This document shows, piece after piece, positions 17,105 through 23,325 of a stretch of 61,384 bases of DNA; position 1 is the stretch's first letter; the number at the start of each line of letters is the position of its first letter. Location: the IMG/VR virus record IMGVR_UViG_3300037961_004286, positions 1-61,384 of that record; one strand, given 5' to 3'. Made by a program: the position numbers and the translations under genes. Origin of the DNA: a virus. Under the pieces are notes generated by a model. The model was not told the origin of the DNA, searched no databases, and saw nothing but the letters and a program-made list of their open reading frames with translations.

Positions 17105-17112
17105 TATTTATA
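17105..17112 (-). promoter_or_regulatory. late promoter TATAAATA 4 nt before a minus-strand ATG
   Basis: Read on the minus strand, TATAAATA runs from 17112 to 17105, followed by TAAT and the ATG at 17100. The 4-nt spacing equals that of five plus-strand late genes and suggests a leaderless transcript. Confidence 0.6.
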
Positions 17113-18800
17113 TGTGCGGAATAAATGGTATTACATCTCCTAATCAATTCGATAGAATAGATAAGATGATGGAGTACACTTATAAAAGAGGACCTGATGG
17201 AAAAGACGTTTATAGTAATGATGACGTTACATTTGGTCATAACCTTCTTGCTATATTTTCTGACATAGATAAATCTAAACAACCATATCATTATGAAGAT
17301 AGTGTACTTATCTTTAATGGTGCTATCTATAATTATAAAGAACTTGATGAATGGAATAGTCAATCAGGTACAGATACTGAAGTACTAATAAAAGGTTTAT
17401 ATCATTATGGTATAGATTTTATGAATAGATGTGAAGGTATGTGGGCTTTTGCATTTTATAGAAAAGGTTATACTATTATATGTAGAGATCATTTTGGTAT
17501 AAAACCTCTTTACTACAGACATAATGGTAATGAGTTAGTATTCTCATCTTCTATAAATGCTTTAGAAGTAGAAGATAAAAAACTTGATATGTTTGCTTTT
17601 AGTTTATACAATGCTTTTGGTTATGTTCCTGGATATCTAACTCTACTAAAAGGTTGTTACAAACTATGTCCAGGAGAATACATTACACATACAAAAGATA
17701 GTTTTAGTTCTGGTAATCTTTGGTATAGTAAAAAGTTTAGTATAGGTGAATATAATAAAGAAGAGTTTGTTTCTAAACTAGAACAAGCAGTAAAAAAGAG
17801 CTATGTAGGAATAAGACAGAGAGGTATCTTTTTATCAGGAGGACTTGATTCAACCTCTGTAGCTCATTTTCTTGGTGAAAAAAATACTTTTACTAATAGA
17901 TATACAGCAATAGATGAGCAGGTTAATGATGATGCTAACGTTGCTAAAAAAATGGCAGATGATTATAAATTTAACCATGAAGAGGTTATTATTACTCCTG
18001 AAATATTTTACGATAACATAGACGAATCCTTAGATAGCTTAGAACTTCCTGTGTTTAATAAATCTACTCCTTCTTATTTTTATATGAATAAAATAATGAG
18101 ATCTAAAAATACTATAGTAACTTATTCAGGAGACGGTGGAGACGAAATGTATACAGGTTACTCTGTTCATGGTCAATACGGTAACTATGAAGATCCTATA
18201 GAAGATCACTTTGAAACTATAAGCTGGAAGAAAAAGAAACAATTAAAGTTTACTAATGACAGTCTTTATATGACTAAGCAAAAATATCTATCTTATATGC
18301 ATAACTGGTTTCCTAAAAATGTATTCGGAAATGATCATATCAATAACTGTTTATTTGTTGAAATGATTACTAGAGTATCAGAAGATTTTTTAACTAGAAA
18401 TGATAAGTTTGGTTCTAATTTTGGAATGGAAGGTAGATTTCCTCTACTTAATTTGCCTTTCTATATGTATGTTATGTCTATTCCTTCTAATATTAAGATG
18501 AAAAATTTATCTATAGAAAATTTTAAACCTGGTGAATATAAATTTTTAGCTAGGAACAGTTTAAGTAATATCTTACCTGATTATGTTACTACAAAAAGTA
18601 AGTCTGGATGGTCTATTCCTGATGCTGAATGGAGAAAACAAGAAGATAAATTTATATCTAAAATGACAGATATAATTAAAGAGCCTCTCAATAATAATTT
18701 AGATAGTATTATTGATTGGAACTCTTCTAATGGACCTAAAACTTTTTATGCAGCTGTATTTCTTAAACAATGGTTGAAGAAGCACTCTATCAGCTTATAA
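17112..18800 (+). CDS. asnB: asparagine synthetase (glutamine-hydrolysing) AsnB-like
   Basis: The 562-residue protein begins MCGINGI, exposing the catalytic Cys2 of a class II glutamine amidotransferase after Met removal, with RGPDG and NGAIYNY typical of AsnB. The synthetase domain follows with the PP-loop SGGLDSTS (about 245) and the GDGGDE-type segment SGDGGDEMYTGY. It would make Asn, or amidate another carboxylate, using Gln and ATP. The ATG lies on the divergent late promoter of the GIY-YIG gene, and no Shine-Dalgarno is visible. Confidence 0.9.
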   Translation: MCGINGITSPNQFDRIDKMMEYTYKRGPDGKDVYSNDDVTFGHNLLAIFSDIDKSKQPYHYEDSVLIFNGAIYNYKELDEWNSQSGTDTEVLIKGLYHYGIDFMNRCEGMWAFAFYRKGYTIICRDHFGIKPLYYRHNGNELVFSSSINALEVEDKKLDMFAFSLYNAFGYVPGYLTLLKGCYKLCPGEYITHTKDSFSSGNLWYSKKFSIGEYNKEEFVSKLEQAVKKSYVGIRQRGIFLSGGLDSTSVAHFLGEKNTFTNRYTAIDEQVNDDANVAKKMADDYKFNHEEVIITPEIFYDNIDESLDSLELPVFNKSTPSYFYMNKIMRSKNTIVTYSGDGGDEMYTGYSVHGQYGNYEDPIEDHFETISWKKKKQLKFTNDSLYMTKQKYLSYMHNWFPKNVFGNDHINNCLFVEMITRVSEDFLTRNDKFGSNFGMEGRFPLLNLPFYMYVMSIPSNIKMKNLSIENFKPGEYKFLARNSLSNILPDYVTTKSKSGWSIPDAEWRKQEDKFISKMTDIIKEPLNNNLDSIIDWNSSNGPKTFYAAVFLKQWLKKHSISL

Positions 18801-18821
18801 GAAAAAAATATTACTATACAC

Positions 18822-18829
18822 TATAAATA
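18822..18829 (+). promoter_or_regulatory. late promoter TATAAATA upstream of the tmRNA acceptor segment
   Basis: A perfect TATAAATA lies just before the first base of the predicted tmRNA acceptor piece. Initiation 5 nt downstream would start the RNA at about 18834. Confidence 0.5.
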
Positions 18830-18833
18830 TATT

Positions 18834-18902
18834 ATACAAGGTTTATGATCGTGTATAGAATATACGGGCTGGACGCGGGGGCAGTACCCGCCGCTTCCAC
18901 CA
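18834..18902 (+). ncRNA. ssrA: tmRNA acceptor (3') piece of a circularly permuted ssrA gene
   Basis: The segment ends with a tRNA-like 3' half: T stem GCGGG (18875-18879) pairing with CCCGC (18887-18891) around a 7-nt loop, acceptor strand CGCTTCC (18892-18898), discriminator A and an encoded CCA (18900-18902). The acceptor strand pairs over 7 bp (one G-U) with GGGAGCG at 19105-19111. TTTATGATCGT (18842-18852) pairs with ACGTCATAAA (19127-19136) with one bulge, and ATTATACAA (18831-18839) with TTGTATAAT (19151-19159). The T loop reads GGCAGTA, not the usual TTC-type loop. The order acceptor piece first is that of permuted alphaproteobacterial and some cyanobacterial tmRNAs. The 5' end is approximate. 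Confidence 0.85.
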
Positions 18903-18914
18903 TAAGGACATTGA

Positions 18915-19103
18915 ATGGAGATTATTTGGCATATATTGTTAACCGCTTGTCTAAATTCAGAGTGCAGAACTCAAGATGTACAGTGGTTTGAAAACAAAAA
19001 TACTTGTGAAGCAACTAAAAAGCTTTATGAAGAGATTCCTATAGACGGAAACTGGACAAGTGTTAATTATATATGTAAGCCAAAAGACTCAGTGTCTTTA
19101 TGA
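18915..19103 (+). CDS. small ORF filling the intervening segment of the permuted tmRNA gene
   Basis: The ATG at 18915 follows AAGGA (18904-18908) by 6 nt, and the stop ends one base before the mature 5' end of the tmRNA coding piece (19105). The 62-residue product has a short hydrophobic N terminus and Cys at about 13, 17, 30 and 54, with the DVQWFENKNTC and NYICKPKDS segments. It resembles small Cys-containing proteins I associate with marine phages, possibly exported. Translation would require the uncleaved precursor or a separate transcript. Confidence 0.55.
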   Translation: MEIIWHILLTACLNSECRTQDVQWFENKNTCEATKKLYEEIPIDGNWTSVNYICKPKDSVSL

Positions 19104-19104
19104 T

Positions 19105-19289
19105 GGGAGCGAACTAGGATCGACAGACGTCATAAAAATATGCGTAGATTTTGTATAATAAAAGTAACTGCAAAACGCAAGTCTACTTTTGCTTCAATCC
19201 TTAGCACGAAGAGAGAAGTTACTTCCTCAAGTGCTCAGGCTCTTGCAGCGATTGCCTAATCGAGTTAAGTACGATTAGCGGGGTTTTGG
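19105..19289 (+). ncRNA. ssrA: tmRNA coding (5') piece with tag reading frame
   Basis: The 5' end GGGAGCGAACTAGGATCGAC matches the tmRNA 5' tRNA-like consensus and pairs with the acceptor piece. A resume codon is placed at GCA (19170-19172) after AGTAACT. From there the frame stays open for 29 codons to TAA at 19257-19259 and ends in Ala-Gln-Ala-Leu-Ala-Ala-Ile-Ala, a typical small hydrophobic proteolysis tag. TAATCG and CGATTA (about 19256-19277) form a hairpin that includes the stop codon. A 29-residue tag is long, so the true resume codon could be later in the frame. The 3' end is approximate. Confidence 0.8.
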
Positions 19290-19326
19290 AGGTTTTTCCT
19301 GGCAACAGAAAAAACCTTCTTTTTTT
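19290..19326 (+). terminator. intrinsic terminator of the tmRNA transcript
   Basis: AGGTTTTTCCTG (19290-19301) and CAGAAAAAACCT (19306-19317) form a 12-bp stem with one mismatch, capped by a GCAA tetraloop and followed by a T run to 19326. Confidence 0.9.
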
Positions 19327-19328
19327 GT

Positions 19329-19336
19329 TATAAATA
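19329..19336 (+). promoter_or_regulatory. late promoter TATAAATA before hsp20
   Basis: A perfect TATAAATA lies directly after the tmRNA terminator and 52 nt before the hsp20 ATG. The leader would contain the short palindrome CCGATAATCGG (about 19344-19354). Confidence 0.6.
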
Positions 19337-19388
19337 TATTGACGCCGATAATCGGGTCACTTTAAACTGTCCAATAATGGAGGTATTA

Positions 19389-19856
19389 ATGACAGGAACA
19401 TTTGCATTTCCTAGGAACGTTTTCCTAGGTTTCGATCACATCTTTAACGAACTAGACCATATTACTAAACATGCTCAGGATACTTATCCTCCGCATAATG
19501 TTGTAAAGGAAGATGATCTTCATTACATCTTAGAAATGGCTGTTGCTGGTTTCAAAGAAGATGATATTACTATTGAACTGAAAGACCACATTCTTACTGT
19601 AGAAGGTTCTCGAGATAAACGCAGAGAGCAAGAAAAGTATATTCATAAAGGTATTTCAGCTCGCAAGTTCAAAAAGTCATATAGACTGTCCGAATATACG
19701 GAAGTAGTCGGAGCTAAACTAGAGGATGGAATTCTTGCTATTGGTTTAGAAGTAGTCCTTCCCGAAGAGAAGCGTCCCCAATTGATCAAAATTAACGCTG
19801 ATACAAAGGGGATTAAAAATGACAGCACTAGCACTAAGAGGTTATTCACTTCTTAA
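19389..19856 (+). CDS. small heat shock protein, Hsp20/alpha-crystallin family
   Basis: The ATG at 19389 (MTGTFAFP) is preferred over the in-frame ATG at 19377 because GGAGGT lies between them at the right distance. The 155-residue protein has an alpha-crystallin domain at about 40-130 (YILEMAVAGFKEDDITIELKD, then a GILAIGLEVVLPEE end close to the usual G-I-L motif). It would act as an ATP-independent holdase. Hsp20 is common in marine T4-like phages. It is followed by a coupled chain of very small ORFs. Confidence 0.9.
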   Translation: MTGTFAFPRNVFLGFDHIFNELDHITKHAQDTYPPHNVVKEDDLHYILEMAVAGFKEDDITIELKDHILTVEGSRDKRREQEKYIHKGISARKFKKSYRLSEYTEVVGAKLEDGILAIGLEVVLPEEKRPQLIKINADTKGIKNDSTSTKRLFTS

Positions 19857-20055
19857 ATCAGGATTCATTGCAACACTGTTTGCATGGATGACCGGTCACC
19901 TTTCTGCATTAGGTAGAGCTATTCAAGTTTCAAAGCAAATTGAAGCTAATCAAAAAATAGCTCATCTAATGAGACACGAGTACCCAAACGAAAATTATGC
20001 TGGTATTCTAGCAATTCTAAATGAAAAAACTTTGAAGGAGTATTACAAAAAATGA
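19819..20055 (+). CDS. hypothetical small protein overlapping hsp20
   Basis: The 78-residue protein begins 38 bp inside hsp20. Its first 35 residues are moderately hydrophobic (MTALALRGYSLLKSGF, then LFAWMTGHLSALG) and could be a membrane or amphipathic helix. The rest is a polar helix with an HEYPNENYAGI motif. Not recognised. GGGG at 19809-19812 is a possible ribosome-binding site. Confidence 0.6.
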   Translation: MTALALRGYSLLKSGFIATLFAWMTGHLSALGRAIQVSKQIEANQKIAHLMRHEYPNENYAGILAILNEKTLKEYYKK

Positions 20056-20198
20056 TTAGTTTATTCAAGAAGATTTTCGCAATGGAAACTCCTACTTCAG
20101 ATAAAACTCCTCTGAAGTATAGAGAATATCAATATACTCTTGCAGAACTAGAGCGTAGACTCAATGCAGAAGTACAAGGATATGGGACTAGATACTAA
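20052..20198 (+). CDS. hypothetical 48-residue protein
   Basis: It starts in an ATGA overlap with the previous stop and ends in a TAATG overlap with the next ORF. The product has an amphipathic N terminus (MISLFKKIFAME) and a helical second half (LAELERRLNAEVQ). The tight coupling on both sides supports it as a real gene; the function is unknown. Confidence 0.5.
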   Translation: MISLFKKIFAMETPTSDKTPLKYREYQYTLAELERRLNAEVQGYGTRY

Positions 20199-20254
20199 TG
20201 AATCCAAGAACTATCTTAATCATTAGTAGATATCTTAAAAAGGTACAAAGTTAA
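20198..20254 (+). CDS. putative 18-residue microprotein
   Basis: An 18-codon ORF (MNPRTILIISRYLKKVQS) begins in the TAATG of the preceding ORF and ends in the TAATG of the next. Evidence is only the stop-start chaining; the peptide is a basic amphipathic helix. It could also be a spacer. Confidence 0.3.
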   Translation: MNPRTILIISRYLKKVQS

Positions 20255-20295
20255 TGTGGCCATATACTAAAGAAGAAAATGACTCATTAAGTTAA
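20254..20295 (+). CDS. putative 13-residue microprotein
   Basis: A 13-codon ORF (MWPYTKEENDSLS) is chained by TAATG to the ORF before it and ends 7 nt before a terminator. Short MWPYT-like peptides seem familiar from marine phages, but this is a weak recollection. Confidence 0.28.
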   Translation: MWPYTKEENDSLS

Positions 20296-20302
20296 AATAA
20301 AT

Positions 20303-20334
20303 ATAAGGAGTGGGTAACTGCTCCTTATTTTTTT
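20303..20334 (+). terminator. intrinsic terminator of the hsp20 operon
   Basis: ATAAGGAG (20303-20310) pairs perfectly with CTCCTTAT (20321-20328) across a 10-nt loop, followed by seven T. Confidence 0.85.
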
Positions 20335-20344
20335 AGGAGGATTT

Positions 20345-20512
20345 ATGTACGGAGAACCTAGGACTTGTAAAAAATGTGGTCATAGATGTCACTGCTATCA
20401 ACCAGATTGTGATGAATGTATAAACGATGTATGTGTAAACTGTGAGTGTGACAAAATAGAAATAAAAGAAATAGTAGATATACCTCAATCGTTTTATAGA
20501 AACCCGGGTTAA
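20345..20512 (+). CDS. small cysteine-rich, probably zinc-binding protein
   Basis: A 55-residue ORF has TAGGAGG 4-10 nt before its ATG, an excellent ribosome-binding site. It holds nine Cys within residues 8-35 (Cys8, 11, 15, 17, 22, 25, 30, 33, 35) plus two His, enough for two zinc sites or a metallothionein-like cluster. The last 20 residues are free of Cys. Not recognised. Confidence 0.6.
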   Translation: MYGEPRTCKKCGHRCHCYQPDCDECINDVCVNCECDKIEIKEIVDIPQSFYRNPG

Positions 20513-20588
20513 CAACATATTAAAGTTTAATGAATTTTTTAAAATACTATTTAAATACTCTATAACAATTACATTACAGGAGTAAGTA

Positions 20589-21059
20589 ATGACTGATAAG
20601 TTATGGAAAAAGGTTAGTAAAATGGATTTAGGAAACCCTATAATCACCGCTCTAGTTGGGTTGGTGATTTTTTATATTGGACTAAAAACGTTTTCTGGAG
20701 GCATGAAGTCGATGGGAAATATGGATCATTTGTCTTGGTTTACAGGTAACATTTTTTATATGTTTATCGGTGGCATTGTTATGACTTTGTTATGGCAATC
20801 TTCTTCATTATCTACAACAGCTATTATTGCTTTAGTAGCTTCAGGAGCTATTCCATTACCTGCTGCTATAGCTTGTGTATTAGGAGCTAATATAGGTACC
20901 ACAGGTACTATTTGGTTAGCTGGTTTACTAGTGTCAGATGGAATGCCAAAAGGTGATACTTTACGAATAGCATTGGCTCATACAGGAGTAAATTTAGCCA
21001 TGGCTGCTACATTACTACCTTTTGTAAGTCATATAGCTAAGTTTTTGCAAAAATTCTAG
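20589..21059 (+). CDS. half-size Na+/phosphate cotransporter-like membrane protein
   Basis: The 156-residue protein has three or four hydrophobic segments and the NaPi-II signature QSSS in LLWQSSSLSTTAIIALVASG, followed by ACVLGANIGTTGT, the second hallmark of NptA/YjbB-type carriers. Those proteins carry two inverted copies of this unit; only one is present, so it may dimerise or act with a host carrier. It would import phosphate across the inner membrane. AGGAG lies 9 nt upstream of the ATG. Confidence 0.8.
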   Translation: MTDKLWKKVSKMDLGNPIITALVGLVIFYIGLKTFSGGMKSMGNMDHLSWFTGNIFYMFIGGIVMTLLWQSSSLSTTAIIALVASGAIPLPAAIACVLGANIGTTGTIWLAGLLVSDGMPKGDTLRIALAHTGVNLAMAATLLPFVSHIAKFLQKF

Positions 21060-21091
21060 TTTATCTCCTATAATTATATAGGAGGTGTGAT

Positions 21092-21277
21092 ATGGCTCAT
21101 CAAGCAGAAAATATAGAAACTCGCGGGCATCATTTAGTTGGTGTCCGCTGGCCTGTTACAGGCTCTAGAGGTGATCAGTATTATGTAGAGATGACTGATT
21201 GGGGCTTTGAATGCAATTGCATTGCTTATCGTAAGTGCAAGCATATCAAAGAAGTAGAAAAAAAGTTCGAAGAATAA
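21092..21277 (+). CDS. SWIM-like zinc-finger small protein
   Basis: The 61-residue protein ends with FECNCIAYRKCKHIKEVEK, a CxCx(n)CxH arrangement like SWIM zinc fingers, which bind DNA or protein. It has AGGAGG before its ATG and lies directly upstream of uvsX; a recombination-related role is inferred from position only. Confidence 0.6.
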   Translation: MAHQAENIETRGHHLVGVRWPVTGSRGDQYYVEMTDWGFECNCIAYRKCKHIKEVEKKFEE

Positions 21278-21280
21278 ATA
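21273..21280 (+). promoter_or_regulatory. late promoter motif AATAAATA before uvsX
   Basis: AATAAATA overlaps the stop codon of the preceding gene. Initiation about 5 nt downstream would place the pseudoknot at 21287 at the very 5' end of the uvsX mRNA. Confidence 0.45.
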
Positions 21281-21285
21281 TAATA

Positions 21286-21318
21286 TCAGGTAGCGCCTGT
21301 AAAGTAAAACAGCTAGGA
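21286..21318 (+). promoter_or_regulatory. H-type pseudoknot in the uvsX leader
   Basis: CAGG and CCTG (21287-21290 with 21296-21299) form a short stem whose loop TAGC is complementary to GCTA (21311-21314). The GCTA runs straight into the Shine-Dalgarno AGGAG, and the connecting strand is A-rich. The fold would hide or expose the uvsX ribosome-binding site. A related element lies at 4326. In T4 a 5' pseudoknot nucleates autoregulation of gene 32, a useful analogy. Confidence 0.45.
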
Positions 21319-21324
21319 GAAAAT

Positions 21325-22407
21325 ATGTCTGACTTACTAAGTAGGTTGAAGAAAGCTTCAACCGTTAAACAATCTGAGGTTTTATCTAAATCTCAACTAT
21401 TCAATAAAAAAGATATGTGTCCAACTGACGTTCCTATTTTGAACGTTGCGTTGTCAGGTTCTGTAGACGGAGGTTTGACACCAGGTCTTACTGTCATTGC
21501 AGGTCCTTCTAAACACTTTAAGTCTAACTTAGCTCTGCTTATGGCAGGTGCTTATCTAAAGAAATACAGTGATGCTGTATGTCTTTTATATGATACTGAG
21601 TTTGGTATTACTCCTGAGTATCTTAAATCTATGAATGTAGATCCTGAAAGAGTTTTGCATACTCCTGTTGAGCATGTAGAGCAACTTAAGTTTGATATTA
21701 CTCGTCAGTTAGAAAGTATTGAACGAGGTGATAAAGTAGTTATTGTTGTTGACTCAGTAGGTAACTTAGCATCTAAGAAAGAACTTGAAGATGCTCTTAA
21801 TGAAAAGTCTGTAGCTGATATGTCTAGAGCTAAAGCTCTCAAGTCTCTATTCCGTATCTGTACTCCTTATCTTACTACAAGAGATATACCTATGTTAGTT
21901 ATCAACCATACTTATCAAGAGATAGGTTTATTTCCTAAAGAAATAATGTCTGGAGGTACTGGTATTTACTATTCAGCTAATCAGATCTTCTTTATGGGAC
22001 GACAGCAAGAAAAAGATGGTAAAGATGTAGCAGGTTATAACTTTATGATTGGTGTAGATAAGTCTAGATTCGTTAGAGAAAAAACTAGACTGCCTTTGTC
22101 TATCTCTTGGGAAGGAGGTATCAATAAATGGTCAGGTTTACTAGATGTTGGTACTGAGATTGGTTGGATTCGTAAACCTGCTAACGGCTGGTTTGAAGGA
22201 GTAAATGCTAATACTGGAGAAGTCATTACAGATAAAAAGCGTCGTAAAGATACTGATACTGCTGAGTTTTGGCTTCCTATTTTTAAAGCAGGTTTTGCTG
22301 ATGCTATCAAGAAAAGATTCTCTATTAGTGAAGTAAGAGCTGTTGTAGATGAAGAAGAGGGCGATGTATATGCAGAAGATATTGAGGATGAAGTACATGA
22401 AGCCTAA
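21325..22407 (+). CDS. uvsX: recombinase UvsX (RecA family)
   Basis: The ATG at 21325 (MSDLLSRLKKAST) has AGGAG 9 nt upstream; a longer frame upstream is rejected. The 360-residue product matches T4 UvsX, with the variant Walker A AGPSKHFKSNLAL, Walker B VVIVVDSVGNL and the loop region INHTYQEIGLFPKEIMSGGTGIYYSA. It promotes strand exchange and recombination-dependent replication. The C terminus is acidic, as is usual. It overlaps the next gene by 11 bp. Confidence 0.95.
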   Translation: MSDLLSRLKKASTVKQSEVLSKSQLFNKKDMCPTDVPILNVALSGSVDGGLTPGLTVIAGPSKHFKSNLALLMAGAYLKKYSDAVCLLYDTEFGITPEYLKSMNVDPERVLHTPVEHVEQLKFDITRQLESIERGDKVVIVVDSVGNLASKKELEDALNEKSVADMSRAKALKSLFRICTPYLTTRDIPMLVINHTYQEIGLFPKEIMSGGTGIYYSANQIFFMGRQQEKDGKDVAGYNFMIGVDKSRFVREKTRLPLSISWEGGINKWSGLLDVGTEIGWIRKPANGWFEGVNANTGEVITDKKRRKDTDTAEFWLPIFKAGFADAIKKRFSISEVRAVVDEEEGDVYAEDIEDEVHEA

Positions 22408-22633
22408 TCCTAAAAACTTTGAAGCCTTTATTGATCCAGAAGGTGGTGAATGGATTAAGATAAAAACTGGTAAGTATAAAGATACTATATGGCGGCCAGC
22501 AGAGATGCAGATGGATGGAGAAGACAAAATTACTTTTCAAGCAGAGTTTCTTACTCCTCCACCAGAAGATGGAGTAATGTTTGAAAAAGTAGCAGTACAG
22601 ATGATATCAGATATTATGAAAGATATGACATGA
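22397..22633 (+). CDS. hypothetical small acidic protein
   Basis: The ATG at 22397 (MKPNPKNFEAF) is the start with the shortest overlap with uvsX (11 bp). The 78-residue protein is probably beta-rich in its first half (GGEWIKIKTGKYKDTIWRPAEM) with a helical end. Not recognised; it is coupled to kdsB by a 4-bp ATGA overlap. Confidence 0.55.
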   Translation: MKPNPKNFEAFIDPEGGEWIKIKTGKYKDTIWRPAEMQMDGEDKITFQAEFLTPPPEDGVMFEKVAVQMISDIMKDMT

Positions 22634-23325
22634 AGACAGCAGTAGTAATTCCAGCAAGACTTGAATCAACAAGATTTCCAGAAAAAATGTTAGCTAAGGT
22701 TACAAAAGAACATAACCTTATTCAAAGAGTACATCATTGGTGTTGTTGTTTTCATGATAAAGAAGATGTCTATGTAGCAACAGATAGTAAACGTATAGCT
22801 GCGTTATTTCCTAATCAAGCTATAATGACAAGCGAAGACTGTGTAAACGGTACAGCTAGAGTAGCTGAAGCAGCTAAGCAGTTAGACTATGATAACTTTA
22901 TTAACGTGCAAGGAGATATGATAGATGTACCGGTTGTGTTTGATATGCTTATTGGTAGACTGCTAAACTATGATGTAGCTACTGTTTATACTCATTTTAC
23001 TGACGAAAAAGATTTTAGATATGATAAACATAGACAAGACCCTAACTTTGTTAAAGTAGCTCATAATCTTATGACTGCACAGTGGTTTGGTAGAGGTATG
23101 GTTGGTTATGGTGATTGGCATTTAGGTATATATGCATATAAAAAATCTGCTTTAATGGCTTATAATCATCTTACTGTATATGAGCCTGAAATGGTAGAGT
23201 CATTAGAGCAGCTTAGATGGTTACAAAATGGTTATCAAATAGGTGTAGTGCATACTAGTGATGCAACAGCAGAGATTAATACTAAAGAGGATTTACAACG
23301 TTGGCAGTCGACTCACCAGAACTAA
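22630..23325 (+). CDS. kdsB: 3-deoxy-manno-octulosonate cytidylyltransferase (CMP-KDO synthetase)
   Basis: The 231-residue protein has the KdsB signatures IPARLESTRFPEKML at the N terminus, NGTARVAEA (the usual motif has SGTDR), NVQGD, and ESLEQLRWLQNG with EINTKEDL near the end. KdsB activates KDO with CTP for lipopolysaccharide or capsule synthesis, so this is an auxiliary gene that could alter host envelope or glycan metabolism. It sits inside the replication block between uvsX and gp41, overlapping gp41 by 25 bp. Confidence 0.9.
   Translation: MKTAVVIPARLESTRFPEKMLAKVTKEHNLIQRVHHWCCCFHDKEDVYVATDSKRIAALFPNQAIMTSEDCVNGTARVAEAAKQLDYDNFINVQGDMIDVPVVFDMLIGRLLNYDVATVYTHFTDEKDFRYDKHRQDPNFVKVAHNLMTAQWFGRGMVGYGDWHLGIYAYKKSALMAYNHLTVYEPEMVESLEQLRWLQNGYQIGVVHTSDATAEINTKEDLQRWQSTHQN

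Noticed and set aside
20333-20647. Minus-strand ORF of 104 codons
   Set aside because: It spans the Cys-rich gene, an AT-rich gap and the start of the transporter gene; AT-rich hydrophobic translation with no start signal.
21286-21318. preQ1-I riboswitch before uvsX
   Set aside because: The H-type layout and A-rich strand are similar, and the phage makes preQ1. But the loop between the stems is too short and the conserved ligand-binding bases of preQ1-I are not present. Kept as an unassigned pseudoknot.
22035-22540. Overlapping minus-strand ORFs opposite uvsX
   Set aside because: Shadows of uvsX and the following gene; low-complexity translations.
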